The notes below the pieces were generated by a model. The model was given only the letters and a program-made list of their open reading frames with translations. It had not been told where the DNA came from and searched no databases. Below are positions 22,796 to 31,400 of a stretch of DNA of 34,931 nucleotides, in pieces. Position 1 is the first letter of the stretch. The number at the start of each line of letters is the position of its first letter. The position numbers were made by a program, and so were the translations under genes. Source of the DNA: Bacteroidota bacterium (GTDB lineage Bacteria > Bacteroidota > Bacteroidia > Chitinophagales > Chitinophagaceae); assembly GCA_018267585.1 (NCBI GenBank), contig JAFDYE010000320.1:1-34931 (forward strand). Reading direction: 5' to 3'.

Positions 22796-25033
22796 ATGAG
22801 AAAAATAGAAAGGCTGGCCCTTTTGGTGGCCCTCCTGTCCTGTGTGCAGGTTCAGGCAAATTCCATTGTATCTGTCCTTCTGTCTGCCGGATGGAAAAGC
22901 AAGCCGGCCGGTGATACTGTCCAGGCTGAGGAATGGCGGCAACAGGCCATCCGTTCGCTGACCGACAGGATAGAAACGGAACATTTTTCCCCTCGGAAGA
23001 TCGATGACACCTATAGCGAGGATGTGTGGAACAAGTTCATCAATGACCTGGATAAAAACAAAGAGCTATTTCTTGCCGATGACCTGCGTAGTCTCGCGCA
23101 GTATAAGACTTCCATCGATGATGAGATGCACATGCATTCCACCCGTTGTTTCGATGCGGTTATAAGTCTTTTCCATCAGCGGATCGGTGAAGTGATGGCA
23201 TTGTATCATTCGTATTTGGCGAAGCCGGTCCGATTTTCCGGCCACAAGACCTTGTTGGAGAGCCGGAAGGCTGCAGTCTGGCCGAAAGACGAGGGCGAAC
23301 GAAGAGCAGTCTGGGAAGACAGGCTTCGCCTGATGGTGTTGAAAAATATGGTCGAAGCGAAGGTTGTGAAGGATGACCGGAAGGCCATTGCCGCGGCCGC
23401 CGAAAGAGTGGGCAAATCATTGGATGTTGTGTATAAATTCAATTCTTCGCCGGAAGGGGACGATCAGCAGTTCAGTATCTACCTGAATGAAATGACAGGG
23501 TGCATGGATCCGCATAGCTCTTATTTTTCTCCTGTCGATGCAAGGACCATGAATGAGGAAATGAGCCATCTCTATTATGGCGTTGGTATGGAACTGACCG
23601 GCAAGGACGGAGATATCACTGTGAAGAAGCTGATGCCGGGGGGCAGCGCGTTGAAGAGCGGGCTGCTGCAGGCGGGGGATAAGATCATCAGCGTGAGCGA
23701 CAAGGATGACCAGCTGATACCTGTTGCCGGAATGCCGCTGGAGGTTGTGGTCAAGATGCTCCGTGGTGAAAAAGGGACGAGCGTCAGAATGCAGATATCG
23801 CGGCCGGGAGAAGCCAGCCGGGTGGTCACCCTGGTGAGGGCGGAGATGCAGAAGGCTGACGCTGGCGCAAGAGCCGCCATCATCGGGAGGGGCGGGCAAA
23901 AGACGGGCTATATCTATCTGCCGATGTTCTATGTCGACATGCAAAATCCGCAAGGTGTCCATTGCTGGCTTGACGTGAAAAAGCTGTTGATGCAGCTGAA
24001 AGATTCGGGTATCACTGACCTTGTGATCGACCTGAGGAATAATCCGGGCGGGTCGCTGGATGAGGTAGCGAATATGGCTGCGCTGTTCATCGATCATGGA
24101 CCGTTGGTCCAGCTGAAAGACAGATATAGTATCAACGGCATGGCCAAGAATCCGGGACAGGCGCCCCTCTACGACGGACCCATGACCGTACTGGTGAACG
24201 GAAGCAGCGCGTCTGCCTCTGAGATATTCGCCGCCGCCATGCAGGACTATCGTCGTGCGATCATCCTTGGCAGTCCGACCTTTGGGAAAGGTACCGCCCA
24301 GGAAAATGTGGCGATGGGGAAGGTAGCCGACAGGGTCCGCAACAAGCCGGCGGTGAGCTATGGCGCGATCAGGCTCTCTATCAAGAAATTCTACCGCATC
24401 AATGGTGGTTCGACGCAGCTGAAAGGTGTGGTGCCGGATGTGCTTTTGCCGGATGGCCGGGATTATATGACGGTGCGTGAAAAGGATATGCCCTTTGCGA
24501 TGCAATGGGATGAGATCGCACCCCTGGATTTTAAGCCTTATCCTTTATGGGATACCGCCTTATTGCGGCATGCGGTGGCGAGGGTCAACCGGGACGCTGC
24601 ATTTTCGATGATCCGGGACAATGTGAAATGGCTCGACGATCACCGCAATACTCCTTATACCCTTGCATTTAAAAAATTCCGTGCCGAAATGGATTCGCTG
24701 AACGATCATCTCGCGCAGATCGCGAAAGCGGCGAATATGGCGCCGGACAATGGGGTCAGTGTGCGCGAGCAGCGGGCTTCTCCCGGGAAGGGAGAGGAGA
24801 CCGGGAAGGGAGAGGAGACCGGGAAGGGAGAAGGGACCGGTAAGGGAGAGGGGATCGGGAAGCGAGAGGGGATCGGGAAGGTAGAGGGGACCGGTAAGGG
24901 AGAGGGAACCGGGAAGGGAGAGGGGGTCGGGAATGTGACGGGGGCCGGGGATAGCGAGTGGGCCGGTCAGCTGAAAAAGGATATCTATATCCGGGAAGCG
25001 ATGAATATTCTGAACGAAATGAATAAAAAATAA
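22796..25033 (+). CDS. prc: S41 tail-specific (Prc/Ctp) protease with PDZ domain
   Basis: This is a 745-residue periplasmic serine protease that degrades proteins with hydrophobic C-termini. I start it at ATG 22796, which gives a clean signal peptide (MRKIERLALLVALLSCVQVQA); the in-frame extension to 22706 reads through the putative promoter. After a helical N-terminal region, the PDZ domain is at about 261-345 (GVGMELTGKDGDITVKKLMP). The S41 core has GYIYLPMFY, DLVIDLRNNPGG and SASASEIF with catalytic Ser about 473, and TFGKGTAQ with Lys498, the normal 25-residue spacing. The C-terminal domain is followed by eight or nine copies of a six-residue GKGEGT-like repeat (about 664-717). The TlpA-like gene follows after 10 nt. 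Confidence 0.94.
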   Translation: MRKIERLALLVALLSCVQVQANSIVSVLLSAGWKSKPAGDTVQAEEWRQQAIRSLTDRIETEHFSPRKIDDTYSEDVWNKFINDLDKNKELFLADDLRSLAQYKTSIDDEMHMHSTRCFDAVISLFHQRIGEVMALYHSYLAKPVRFSGHKTLLESRKAAVWPKDEGERRAVWEDRLRLMVLKNMVEAKVVKDDRKAIAAAAERVGKSLDVVYKFNSSPEGDDQQFSIYLNEMTGCMDPHSSYFSPVDARTMNEEMSHLYYGVGMELTGKDGDITVKKLMPGGSALKSGLLQAGDKIISVSDKDDQLIPVAGMPLEVVVKMLRGEKGTSVRMQISRPGEASRVVTLVRAEMQKADAGARAAIIGRGGQKTGYIYLPMFYVDMQNPQGVHCWLDVKKLLMQLKDSGITDLVIDLRNNPGGSLDEVANMAALFIDHGPLVQLKDRYSINGMAKNPGQAPLYDGPMTVLVNGSSASASEIFAAAMQDYRRAIILGSPTFGKGTAQENVAMGKVADRVRNKPAVSYGAIRLSIKKFYRINGGSTQLKGVVPDVLLPDGRDYMTVREKDMPFAMQWDEIAPLDFKPYPLWDTALLRHAVARVNRDAAFSMIRDNVKWLDDHRNTPYTLAFKKFRAEMDSLNDHLAQIAKAANMAPDNGVSVREQRASPGKGEETGKGEETGKGEGTGKGEGIGKREGIGKVEGTGKGEGTGKGEGVGNVTGAGDSEWAGQLKKDIYIREAMNILNEMNKK
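24785..24946 (+). repeat. 18-bp tandem repeats encoding GKGE(E/G)T units
   Basis: Eight clear in-frame 18-bp units (24785-24928) plus one decayed unit encode GKGEET, GKGEET, GKGEGT, GKGEGI, GKREGI, GKVEGT, GKGEGT, GKGEGV and GNVTGA. They form a flexible, charged, glycine-rich linker near the C-terminus of the protease. The near-identity at DNA level suggests recent slippage, so copy number may vary between strains. Confidence 0.9.
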
Positions 25034-25043
25034 AATTACCAGT

Positions 25044-26138
25044 ATGAAGAAGATCTTTTTTGCAATAGCGTTGATGGCCGTATCGGTGGTACATGCCGAG
25101 GGTCGACTGAATCTGAGCGTGTCCATCGATGGGCTCCCCGACCATGAGATCGTGTTCCTGTACGGTATCACCTCGAAATTTATCGACTCCACTACCATTT
25201 CCAACCATGGCTTCACCTTCGATTCGAATATCAAGAAAGGCGACGTATTTGTCATCCAGGTGGGAAGGGGCGGGGACGTGCATAAGACGATGGTCTTGTT
25301 CCTTGAGCCGGGTAAAGTGTCGATGACCGGGCGGGGGCCTTATTTCGAGGGGATACAGTGTATCGGGCCAGGCTATCTCCAGGAGGGTAGGGAGGTAGAG
25401 AAGATGATGACAGACAGTGTCCGCTTCAAAGGGGCTCTTACGCTGGACCAGGATATTATGGAGGCCTATAAGGTCGGCGACAAGGAGAGAATGCTGGAGC
25501 TGGCGCTCACCAAGAGGGAATATGACAGTGTAAAGAAAGTAATGGGCGAGCAATGGATCATGGCTCACCGGAACTCGCCGGTCAGCGCTTCCGTTCTCAA
25601 TTATTTCGTCCAGCCACAGGTGTCGATAGACTCCCTGAGATGGTATCTTGCGCAGCTCGGGCCCGACGCAAGGAACAATTACCTGGTCGACAATCTTTCC
25701 ATGGTGACAAATTTTTCCGCTGCTACGGTGAATGGTAAACAAGCCATGGATTTTACAGCGCCTGATACGGCGGGTCGTTCTGTCACGCTATCGGGACTGA
25801 GGGGGAAGTACGTGCTGCTCGATTTCTGGGCCAGCTGGTGTAAGCCCTGCCGGGAGTTGACGCCCAAGCTGAAGGCCATGTACGAAAAGTTCAAGGATAG
25901 GAATTTTACGATCCTGAGCGTCTCGCTGGATACCGACAGGGAAAAATGGACCAAGGCCATTGCCGCGGACGGAATGGACTGGCCCCAGGTGTCGGATCTG
26001 AACAAGGAGAACAAGGCGGCCAAATTGTATGGCATCAACGCTATTCCCGCCAGCTTTCTTATCGATCCGCAGGGCAATATCATCGGGTATTCCCCGACCG
26101 AAGCCGCGCTGGAAAAAATATTGAACAAGGGAAATTGA
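25044..26138 (+). CDS. TlpA-like thiol-disulfide oxidoreductase (DUF4369-type N-terminus)
   Basis: This 364-residue periplasmic protein has a signal peptide MKKIFFAIALMAVSVVHA. Residues about 20-125 are a beta-rich domain of the DUF4369 type (FDSNIKKGDVFVIQV, LFLEPGKVSMTGRG), then a helical linker, and from about 228 a TlpA/AhpC-TSA thioredoxin domain (DFTAPDTAGRSVTLSGLRGKYVLLDFWASWCKPC) with the redox motif CKPC and the cis-proline segment INAIPASFLIDPQG. Such proteins reduce or isomerise disulfides in the periplasm. It lies 10 nt after the protease gene and is surely cotranscribed; a terminator follows at 26240. Confidence 0.93.
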   Translation: MKKIFFAIALMAVSVVHAEGRLNLSVSIDGLPDHEIVFLYGITSKFIDSTTISNHGFTFDSNIKKGDVFVIQVGRGGDVHKTMVLFLEPGKVSMTGRGPYFEGIQCIGPGYLQEGREVEKMMTDSVRFKGALTLDQDIMEAYKVGDKERMLELALTKREYDSVKKVMGEQWIMAHRNSPVSASVLNYFVQPQVSIDSLRWYLAQLGPDARNNYLVDNLSMVTNFSAATVNGKQAMDFTAPDTAGRSVTLSGLRGKYVLLDFWASWCKPCRELTPKLKAMYEKFKDRNFTILSVSLDTDREKWTKAIAADGMDWPQVSDLNKENKAAKLYGINAIPASFLIDPQGNIIGYSPTEAALEKILNKGN

Positions 26139-26239
26139 GGATATTCCCGATGAATGCGTTTTGCGCGCTGATGAAGCATAACTCTGACAAATGTGTTTCG
26201 CGCCCTTGACGTCTCATGTGATCAGTTGTTAGTGTTAAC

Positions 26240-26285
26240 AGAGGCCATCTGCCGGTGACAAAATACCGCAGGTGGTCTCTTTATT
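26240..26285 (+). terminator. Intrinsic terminator of the protease-thioredoxin operon
   Basis: A long imperfect stem joins AGAGGCCATCTGCCGGT (26240-26256) with ACCGCAGGTGGTCTCT (26265-26280), with one bulge and two G-T pairs. A T-rich tail (CTCTTTATTAT) follows. It lies about 100 nt after the thioredoxin stop and just ahead of the sigma factor gene. Confidence 0.75.
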
Positions 26286-26312
26286 ATGTGATTTTTTCTT
26301 CGATAAATCCTT

Positions 26313-26320
26313 TATATTTG
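26313..26320 (+). promoter_or_regulatory. Probable -7 element of the ECF sigma gene
   Basis: TATATTTG is an exact match to the Bacteroidota -7 consensus TAnnTTTG, 17 nt ahead of the sigma factor ATG. No good TTTG is seen 19 bp upstream (TGTG lies 22 bp away), so promoter strength is uncertain. It suggests the sigma gene is read by the housekeeping sigma factor, separately from the anti-sigma gene. Confidence 0.5.
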
Positions 26321-26337
26321 AAGGCACTGCTTGAGAA

Positions 26338-26889
26338 ATGGGGGTCAAAAAGATTCAAATAGCGAACCGTCAGGAATTGGAGGAGCTGTTCAAGAAGCAC
26401 TATCACTTTCTTTGTACGGCGGCCTATTATATTACCGGTGATGAATCGACCGCTAAGGACATCGTGCAGGATTTTTTTTATTACTGCTGGAAAAAGCGCG
26501 AAGAGATCATCATTGCCGGCGAGTTCAAGAGCTATGCGTCGCGGGCCATCCGAAATGCCTGTCTGAATTACCTCAAATCTTCGCGGCGAACCTCATTACT
26601 CTCCGAATTTGTTTACAGCAGCGAGCCTTTGGCCAACGAGTCTGTCCAGCCGGACGAAGAAGGGCTGGAAGAGCGAAATAAGGCTCTCTGGGCGTCTATC
26701 GACCGCCTGCCGGAGCAGCGGCGATTGATCTTTTTGCTGAGCAATAAGGAAGAGCTTAGCTATGCAGAGATCGCCCGGCGCCTGGGTATCTCGGTCAATA
26801 CGGTGAAGACGCAGATCCGTCTGGCGTATCAATATCTGCGTGAGGAATGCAGATGGCTTGTGTATTTCCTTATTTTGCTTTTTTTGTAA
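26338..26889 (+). CDS. ECF RNA polymerase sigma factor (FecI-like)
   Basis: This is a 183-residue sigma-70 factor of the extracytoplasmic function group. Region 2 spans about 10-80 (LFKKHYHFLCTAAYYITGDESTAKDIVQDFFYYCWKKRE, SYASRAIRNACLNYLKSSRR) and region 4 about 115-170 (IDRLPEQRRLIFLLSNKEELSYAEIARRLGISVNTVKTQIRLAYQYL). It ends in a hydrophobic tail (WLVYFLILLFL), common in Bacteroidota FecI-like factors. It is followed by a FecR-like anti-sigma gene and an STN-domain SusC, the standard trans-envelope signalling trio. It is the best candidate to recognise the two-block element found three times in this window, including directly after this gene. Confidence 0.95.
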   Translation: MGVKKIQIANRQELEELFKKHYHFLCTAAYYITGDESTAKDIVQDFFYYCWKKREEIIIAGEFKSYASRAIRNACLNYLKSSRRTSLLSEFVYSSEPLANESVQPDEEGLEERNKALWASIDRLPEQRRLIFLLSNKEELSYAEIARRLGISVNTVKTQIRLAYQYLREECRWLVYFLILLFL

Positions 26890-26906
26890 AAAAAATAACA
26901 AATGGA

Positions 26907-26937
26907 ATCACCCTATTTTGATGCCCGATTGCCTTTT
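26907..26937 (+). promoter_or_regulatory. Putative ECF-sigma promoter, copy 2 (anti-sigma / susC operon)
   Basis: ATCACCC at 26907-26913 and TTGCCTTTT at 26929-26937 are separated by 15 bp. It lies in the 73-nt gap between the sigma factor stop and the anti-sigma ATG, 25 nt before the latter, which would let the sigma factor drive fecR, susC, susD and the lipoprotein gene. See the copies at 22742 and 34568. Confidence 0.7.
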
Positions 26938-26962
26938 AATAGACACCTTATCTTAAGTGTAT

Positions 26963-28228
26963 ATGGACAAGCAGGAAAATAATATTCGCCTCTTTCTCAA
27001 ACGGCTCAGGGCGAGGCTTCGGCCGCTGGATCCGGCGGCGCGTTTCCCCATTGAGGAAGGCTGGCGGCAGTTGGAAAAGCGCATCGACGCCGGAGAGGAA
27101 GAGGGTACAGGTGATGAACGGTATGCCGGGGGTGATGTAAAAGTTCCCGGGGGTGAAGTGCAGGTTCCCGGGGCTGAGGTGGGAGATCCGGGTGATGAAG
27201 TGCTTGTTTCCGCGGGTGATGGGAGATATCGCGTGGGTGATGTCAATGGTGGGGCGCGGGTTTTCAGGATGAGATTTAGCTATGCGGCTGCGGTCGTGCT
27301 GATCCTGCTGGCGGGCGGCATCTACTGGTGGATGCGGGGAACGCGGGTACAGGGAGTAGCCAACGCCGGGATCGCCCATAGTCAGCCGGAGAAAGCGCAG
27401 AAGGCCATTTTGCCGCCTTCGAAAGGCGTTCAGCTTATTCTCTCCGATGGAAGGGCTGTCCCTGTCGGGCAGCGGCAGACCCTGGCGGAACAGGGGGGTG
27501 TGGCCATTCATACCGATAGCGGGAAGGTTGAATATCAGCCGAATCAGGGGGCGATGCCCAATACAACGCCGGGTGAAATGGCTTATAATACGCTGGAGGT
27601 ACCGCGAGGCAACAAGGCGAGGATGGTCCTGCCGGATGGCACGAAAGTCTGGATCAATGCCGCGTCCAAAATGAGGTATCCTACGGCATTCAGAGGGGCG
27701 CTCAGAGAAGTGGAACTGTCCGGAGAGGCCTATTTCGAGATTAACCAGGATGAAGAGCATCCCTTTATTGTGCATGCCGGGAAGATGGATATCCGGGTGC
27801 TTGGAACGGCGTTCAATGTGAATACTTTTGAACCTAGTTACTACACTACGCTGGTCAGGGGGAAGGTGAGCGTTAAAGGCAAGGCGGATGAAACGTTGCT
27901 ATTGCCAGGGGAGCAGGCGGCTTTGAACACTGTCAACGGGGACGTAAGGAAAATGACTGTCAACACGGCTGACTTTACCGCCTGGAAGGATGATCATTTG
28001 TTCATCGGGAATTGTTCATTCGATAAGATGGTTGAATTACTTGGCCGGGAATTCGACTATGATATTCTGCTGGCGGATCCGTCGCTGAAACAATTCCATT
28101 TTACGATCGATCTGCCGGCTCCCAAAAGCCTGCAGGAGGTGTTGGAGCATATCTGCAACACCAGGGAAGGGATCCAGTTCACCATTACGGGAAGGACTGT
28201 GATCATCAGCCGTACCGAAGGGCATTGA
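26963..28228 (+). CDS. FecR-family anti-sigma factor
   Basis: This 421-residue inner-membrane anti-sigma protein starts at ATG 26963 (MDKQENNIRLF); a GTG two codons earlier is possible but less likely. The N-terminal cytoplasmic part (1-100) binds the sigma factor. A single membrane helix is at about 104-123 (YAAAVVLILLAGGIYWW). The periplasmic FecR domain (about 200-320) contains LEVPRGNKARMVLPDGTKVWINAASKMRYP, VELSGEAYFEI and LGTAFNVNTF. The C-terminal DUF4974-type domain (FSFDKMVELLGREFDYDI, IQFTITGRTVIISR in outline) would touch the STN domain of the neighbouring SusC. Residues about 56-83 are four seven-residue repeats. Confidence 0.94.
   Translation: MDKQENNIRLFLKRLRARLRPLDPAARFPIEEGWRQLEKRIDAGEEEGTGDERYAGGDVKVPGGEVQVPGAEVGDPGDEVLVSAGDGRYRVGDVNGGARVFRMRFSYAAAVVLILLAGGIYWWMRGTRVQGVANAGIAHSQPEKAQKAILPPSKGVQLILSDGRAVPVGQRQTLAEQGGVAIHTDSGKVEYQPNQGAMPNTTPGEMAYNTLEVPRGNKARMVLPDGTKVWINAASKMRYPTAFRGALREVELSGEAYFEINQDEEHPFIVHAGKMDIRVLGTAFNVNTFEPSYYTTLVRGKVSVKGKADETLLLPGEQAALNTVNGDVRKMTVNTADFTAWKDDHLFIGNCSFDKMVELLGREFDYDILLADPSLKQFHFTIDLPAPKSLQEVLEHICNTREGIQFTITGRTVIISRTEGH
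27128..27211 (+). repeat. 21-bp repeats encoding GGDVKVP-like units in the anti-sigma gene
   Basis: Four consecutive 21-bp in-frame units encode GGDVKVP, GGEVQVP, GAEVGDP and GDEVLVS. The first two are close at the DNA level; the others have drifted. They form an acidic, glycine/proline-rich linker between the sigma-binding part and the membrane helix. Confidence 0.75.
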
Positions 28229-28241
28229 TCTCACACAATAC

Positions 28242-28313
28242 CGGATGACAAATGTCCGGGCGAATCGGATGACAAATGTCCGGGCGAATCGGATAACAAA
28301 TGTCCCGTCGAAC
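28242..28313 (+). repeat. Three 24-bp tandem repeats between anti-sigma gene and susC
   Basis: Units at 28242-28265 and 28266-28289 are identical; the third at 28290-28313 differs at four positions. Each contains the small inverted repeat GACA-AA-TGTC (GACA altered to AACA in unit three), flanked by CCGGA or CGGA and TCC. They lie 106-177 nt before the susC ATG. In one frame they read MTNVRANR, but no protein family begins this way, so I regard them as non-coding. Repeated protein-binding sites, small RNA hairpins or plain slippage products are all possible. Confidence 0.85.
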
Positions 28314-28418
28314 CCGGTGATTGAATACAACGCACGAGCTTTATCCGGAAGGTTACCTTATTCCCGGAGCGCCTATCCTATACCGGAATTTTATTACAAA
28401 ACCAACTACACAAGGCTT

Positions 28419-31400
28419 ATGAGATTTGATTTGCTGCCGCCCGTTGCCGGGCGTGTAAAAAGGGCTGCTATTTCCCCTGCAGCCTGGCTGCTGCTCTTTT
28501 TCCTTTCTGCCGGATCTTCCCTTCGGGCGCAAGAAACCCGTCCCCTGGACAAACGTGTCAATTTCTCGGCAAAGAATGTCTCTTTGCAGGATGCCCTCGG
28601 CACCCTGCGGATGATATCCGGCGCCGCGATCACTTTTAATTATGAAGAGGTCGACAAGCAACCCCGGATCACCCTGCATTTGACCAATGAGACCGTGCGT
28701 CGCATCCTTGAAAAGATATTGGTGCAGACGTCGCTGCAATATATCGAGGATGACAATGGCGGCGTCATCCTGAGTCCCCGGAAGAACAGGAGAGACCAGG
28801 TGAGAGGCAGTCTTGGATTCATCGTAGAAGGGCAGGTCGTGGATCGGAAAGGGTTTCCCCTTTCCAATGCGAGCGTCCAGGTGGTGGGTGAAAAATATGG
28901 CGCCACCACGGACGGCAACGGACTGTTCAGAACGGTGGTGACCGAAGGGATGGTGTTGCGCGTCAGCTACCTGGGCATGAAGACGGTCGACCATGCGATC
29001 AAGGGCAGGGACTTTGTGCGGATCATGATGGATACGGTCCCGGCAGTGATGAATGACTATGTGGTCACCGGTTATCAGAATATCGACAAGCGGATGCTGA
29101 CCAGCTCGGTGTATACCCTGACTCCCGACAAGTTCCTGGAATCGGGCGTTCCGTCTGTGAGCCAGATGTTGCAGGGCAAAGTGCCCGGCCTGGTCCTCAC
29201 CAATCCTTCCGGTAGTCCGTCCTCCACGCCGAAGATCAGGATAAGGGGTACCTCTACCATTCTTGGCAACGCTTCGCCGGTGTGGGTGGTCGATGGGATC
29301 ATCCGGGAAGACCCTGTCGATCTCAATCCGCTGCAGATCAATGCTGCATTGCAGGATGCCCAGAGTGCGAACTTCAGCATAGTAGGGAATGCCATCGCTG
29401 GCCTGAACCCTTATGATATTGAGAGCATTACATTTCTGAAGGACGCTTCCGCCACGGCCATTTACGGTATCAGGGCCGCGAACGGGGTCATCGTCGTAAA
29501 GACCAAAAGGGGCAAGCCCGGGCCCATAGCGCTTAGCTATACTACATCGGTAGGGTTTACGGGCCGGCCAAGTTATAGGAACATCGATGCTATGAACTCG
29601 AAAGAGCGGATCGATGTTTCCCGCGAAGCTGCTGAAAAGGGGACCTACTATGCCGATGTGCCGCTGCCTGCTTCCTACGAAGGGTTGCTGCAGCAGCTGT
29701 ATACGCGGAACATTACGCAGGACCAGTTCGACCGGCAGGTGGGGCAGCTGGAGACCATGAACACCGACTGGCTGAAGATACTGGCCCGGAATCAGTTCAA
29801 CCAGACTCATTCGATAGGCATTTCGGGCGGGGCGGGAAGAACGACATATTATGCTTCGCTGGGGTATACCGATATGAGCGGGGCCTTCCAGGGTGACAAT
29901 AACAAACTGTATTCTATGCTGGTCAACCTGGACGGGGCGATCAACAACAAGATCAACTTCAGCGTGCATGTGGATGGTTCCTACCGGACGTCGGATCAGT
30001 TCTACAAAGTGAATCCCAGTGACTATGCTTTAAAGACCAGTCGTGCGATATCGGCGGATTCGCCTTATGTCAAGAACTGGGCTCACCCGGTGTCGGGAGG
30101 AACGCAGCCGCTGCACTATTCCATCCTCAATGAACTGGCACAGACAGGCAACACGAACTCCACCCAGGGGTTCAATGCATCTGCCGTCCTCGCCTGGCAT
30201 ATCCTTCCGGGTCTGACCTATTCGGGTACATTCGGCGGGGCGCTGAACAGCGATCGCAGCTTTGTGTATGCCGCTGAACGGAGCTATTATATTACGACGC
30301 TTCGCGGTTACGACTATGGCGCCGCCGCCAACGGAAGTGCGCTGCAGCACTATTCCTTATTCCCGTTCGGCGGAATAGGTATACCCGGCAGTACGAGCGG
30401 GCTCACGTATACGGTCAGGAACCAGCTGGATTTCAATCATAATTTTTTTGGTGGAAGGGACCAGCTCACCGTCACGGCAATACAGGAGCTGCGTTCCACC
30501 AAGAGCCAGGGCTCGACCAGTCAGGAACTGGGGTATTACCCGGACAGGGGCCAGACGTATTATTCGTCCTATTATGCCACGCTCAATCCAAACCCGATGC
30601 TGAGGCATTATGTCCAGACCACCGACAGGGTCGACAATACGATGTCGTGGATCGGCAGTGCCAGCTACCGGCTTAGGAAACGATACACGGTCAATGCCAA
30701 TATCCGGACCGATGGCAACAACCGGTTTGGCCAGTACGCCAATCAAAAATTTCTTCCTACCTGGAGCGTTTCCGGAAGGTGGGACATCGGGGAGGAGCCC
30801 TGGTTGACCAAGAGCGATATTCTCAGCGGCTGGGAGATGCATCTGAGTTATGGAACGCAGGGGAATGTGGTCACTAATGTAGGACCCAACCTGATCGCCA
30901 ACTATCCGCAGAGCCCTGTGGATCCCAGCACGAATGAGTATATCCTGAGCCTGCAGAGTCTGCCCTATCCAGATCTTCGCTGGGAGAAGACTCACCAGTG
31001 GAATGGCGGTACTTCGCTGAACCTCTTCAACGGTCATGTCATGCTTGGCGTCGACGCCTATTATAAGAAGAGCAACGATCTCATCGTCACCAAGAATATA
31101 CCCGAGGAATATGGGATCCCTCAGATGTATATGAACTATGGGTCGATGGACAACTATGGGTTTGAGGGTAATTTGACCGTAACCCCTATTCGCCGGAAGG
31201 ATTTCACCTGGGACCAGACCTTTATCTATTCCCAGAATTACAATAAGGTGATCCAGTCCGACCTGAAATACACCTATGCTGATTTTCTCAGTGGGAATGC
31301 GATCGTGCCTGGTAAGCCCCTTGGCGCCCTGTATTCTTATGCCTATACGGGGCTCAGTCACCAGTATGGCATCCCGCAGTATGACCTGGGTCCGGCAAAA

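Noticed and set aside
28242-28313. Possible CRISPR array
   Set aside because: The 24-bp units are directly adjacent without spacers, there are only three, and no cas genes are present.
28245-28418. In-frame extension of the STN-SusC gene reading MTNVRANR repeats
   Set aside because: The extension only translates tandem repeats and would bury the signal peptide more than 70 residues inside. ATG 28419 gives the expected start.
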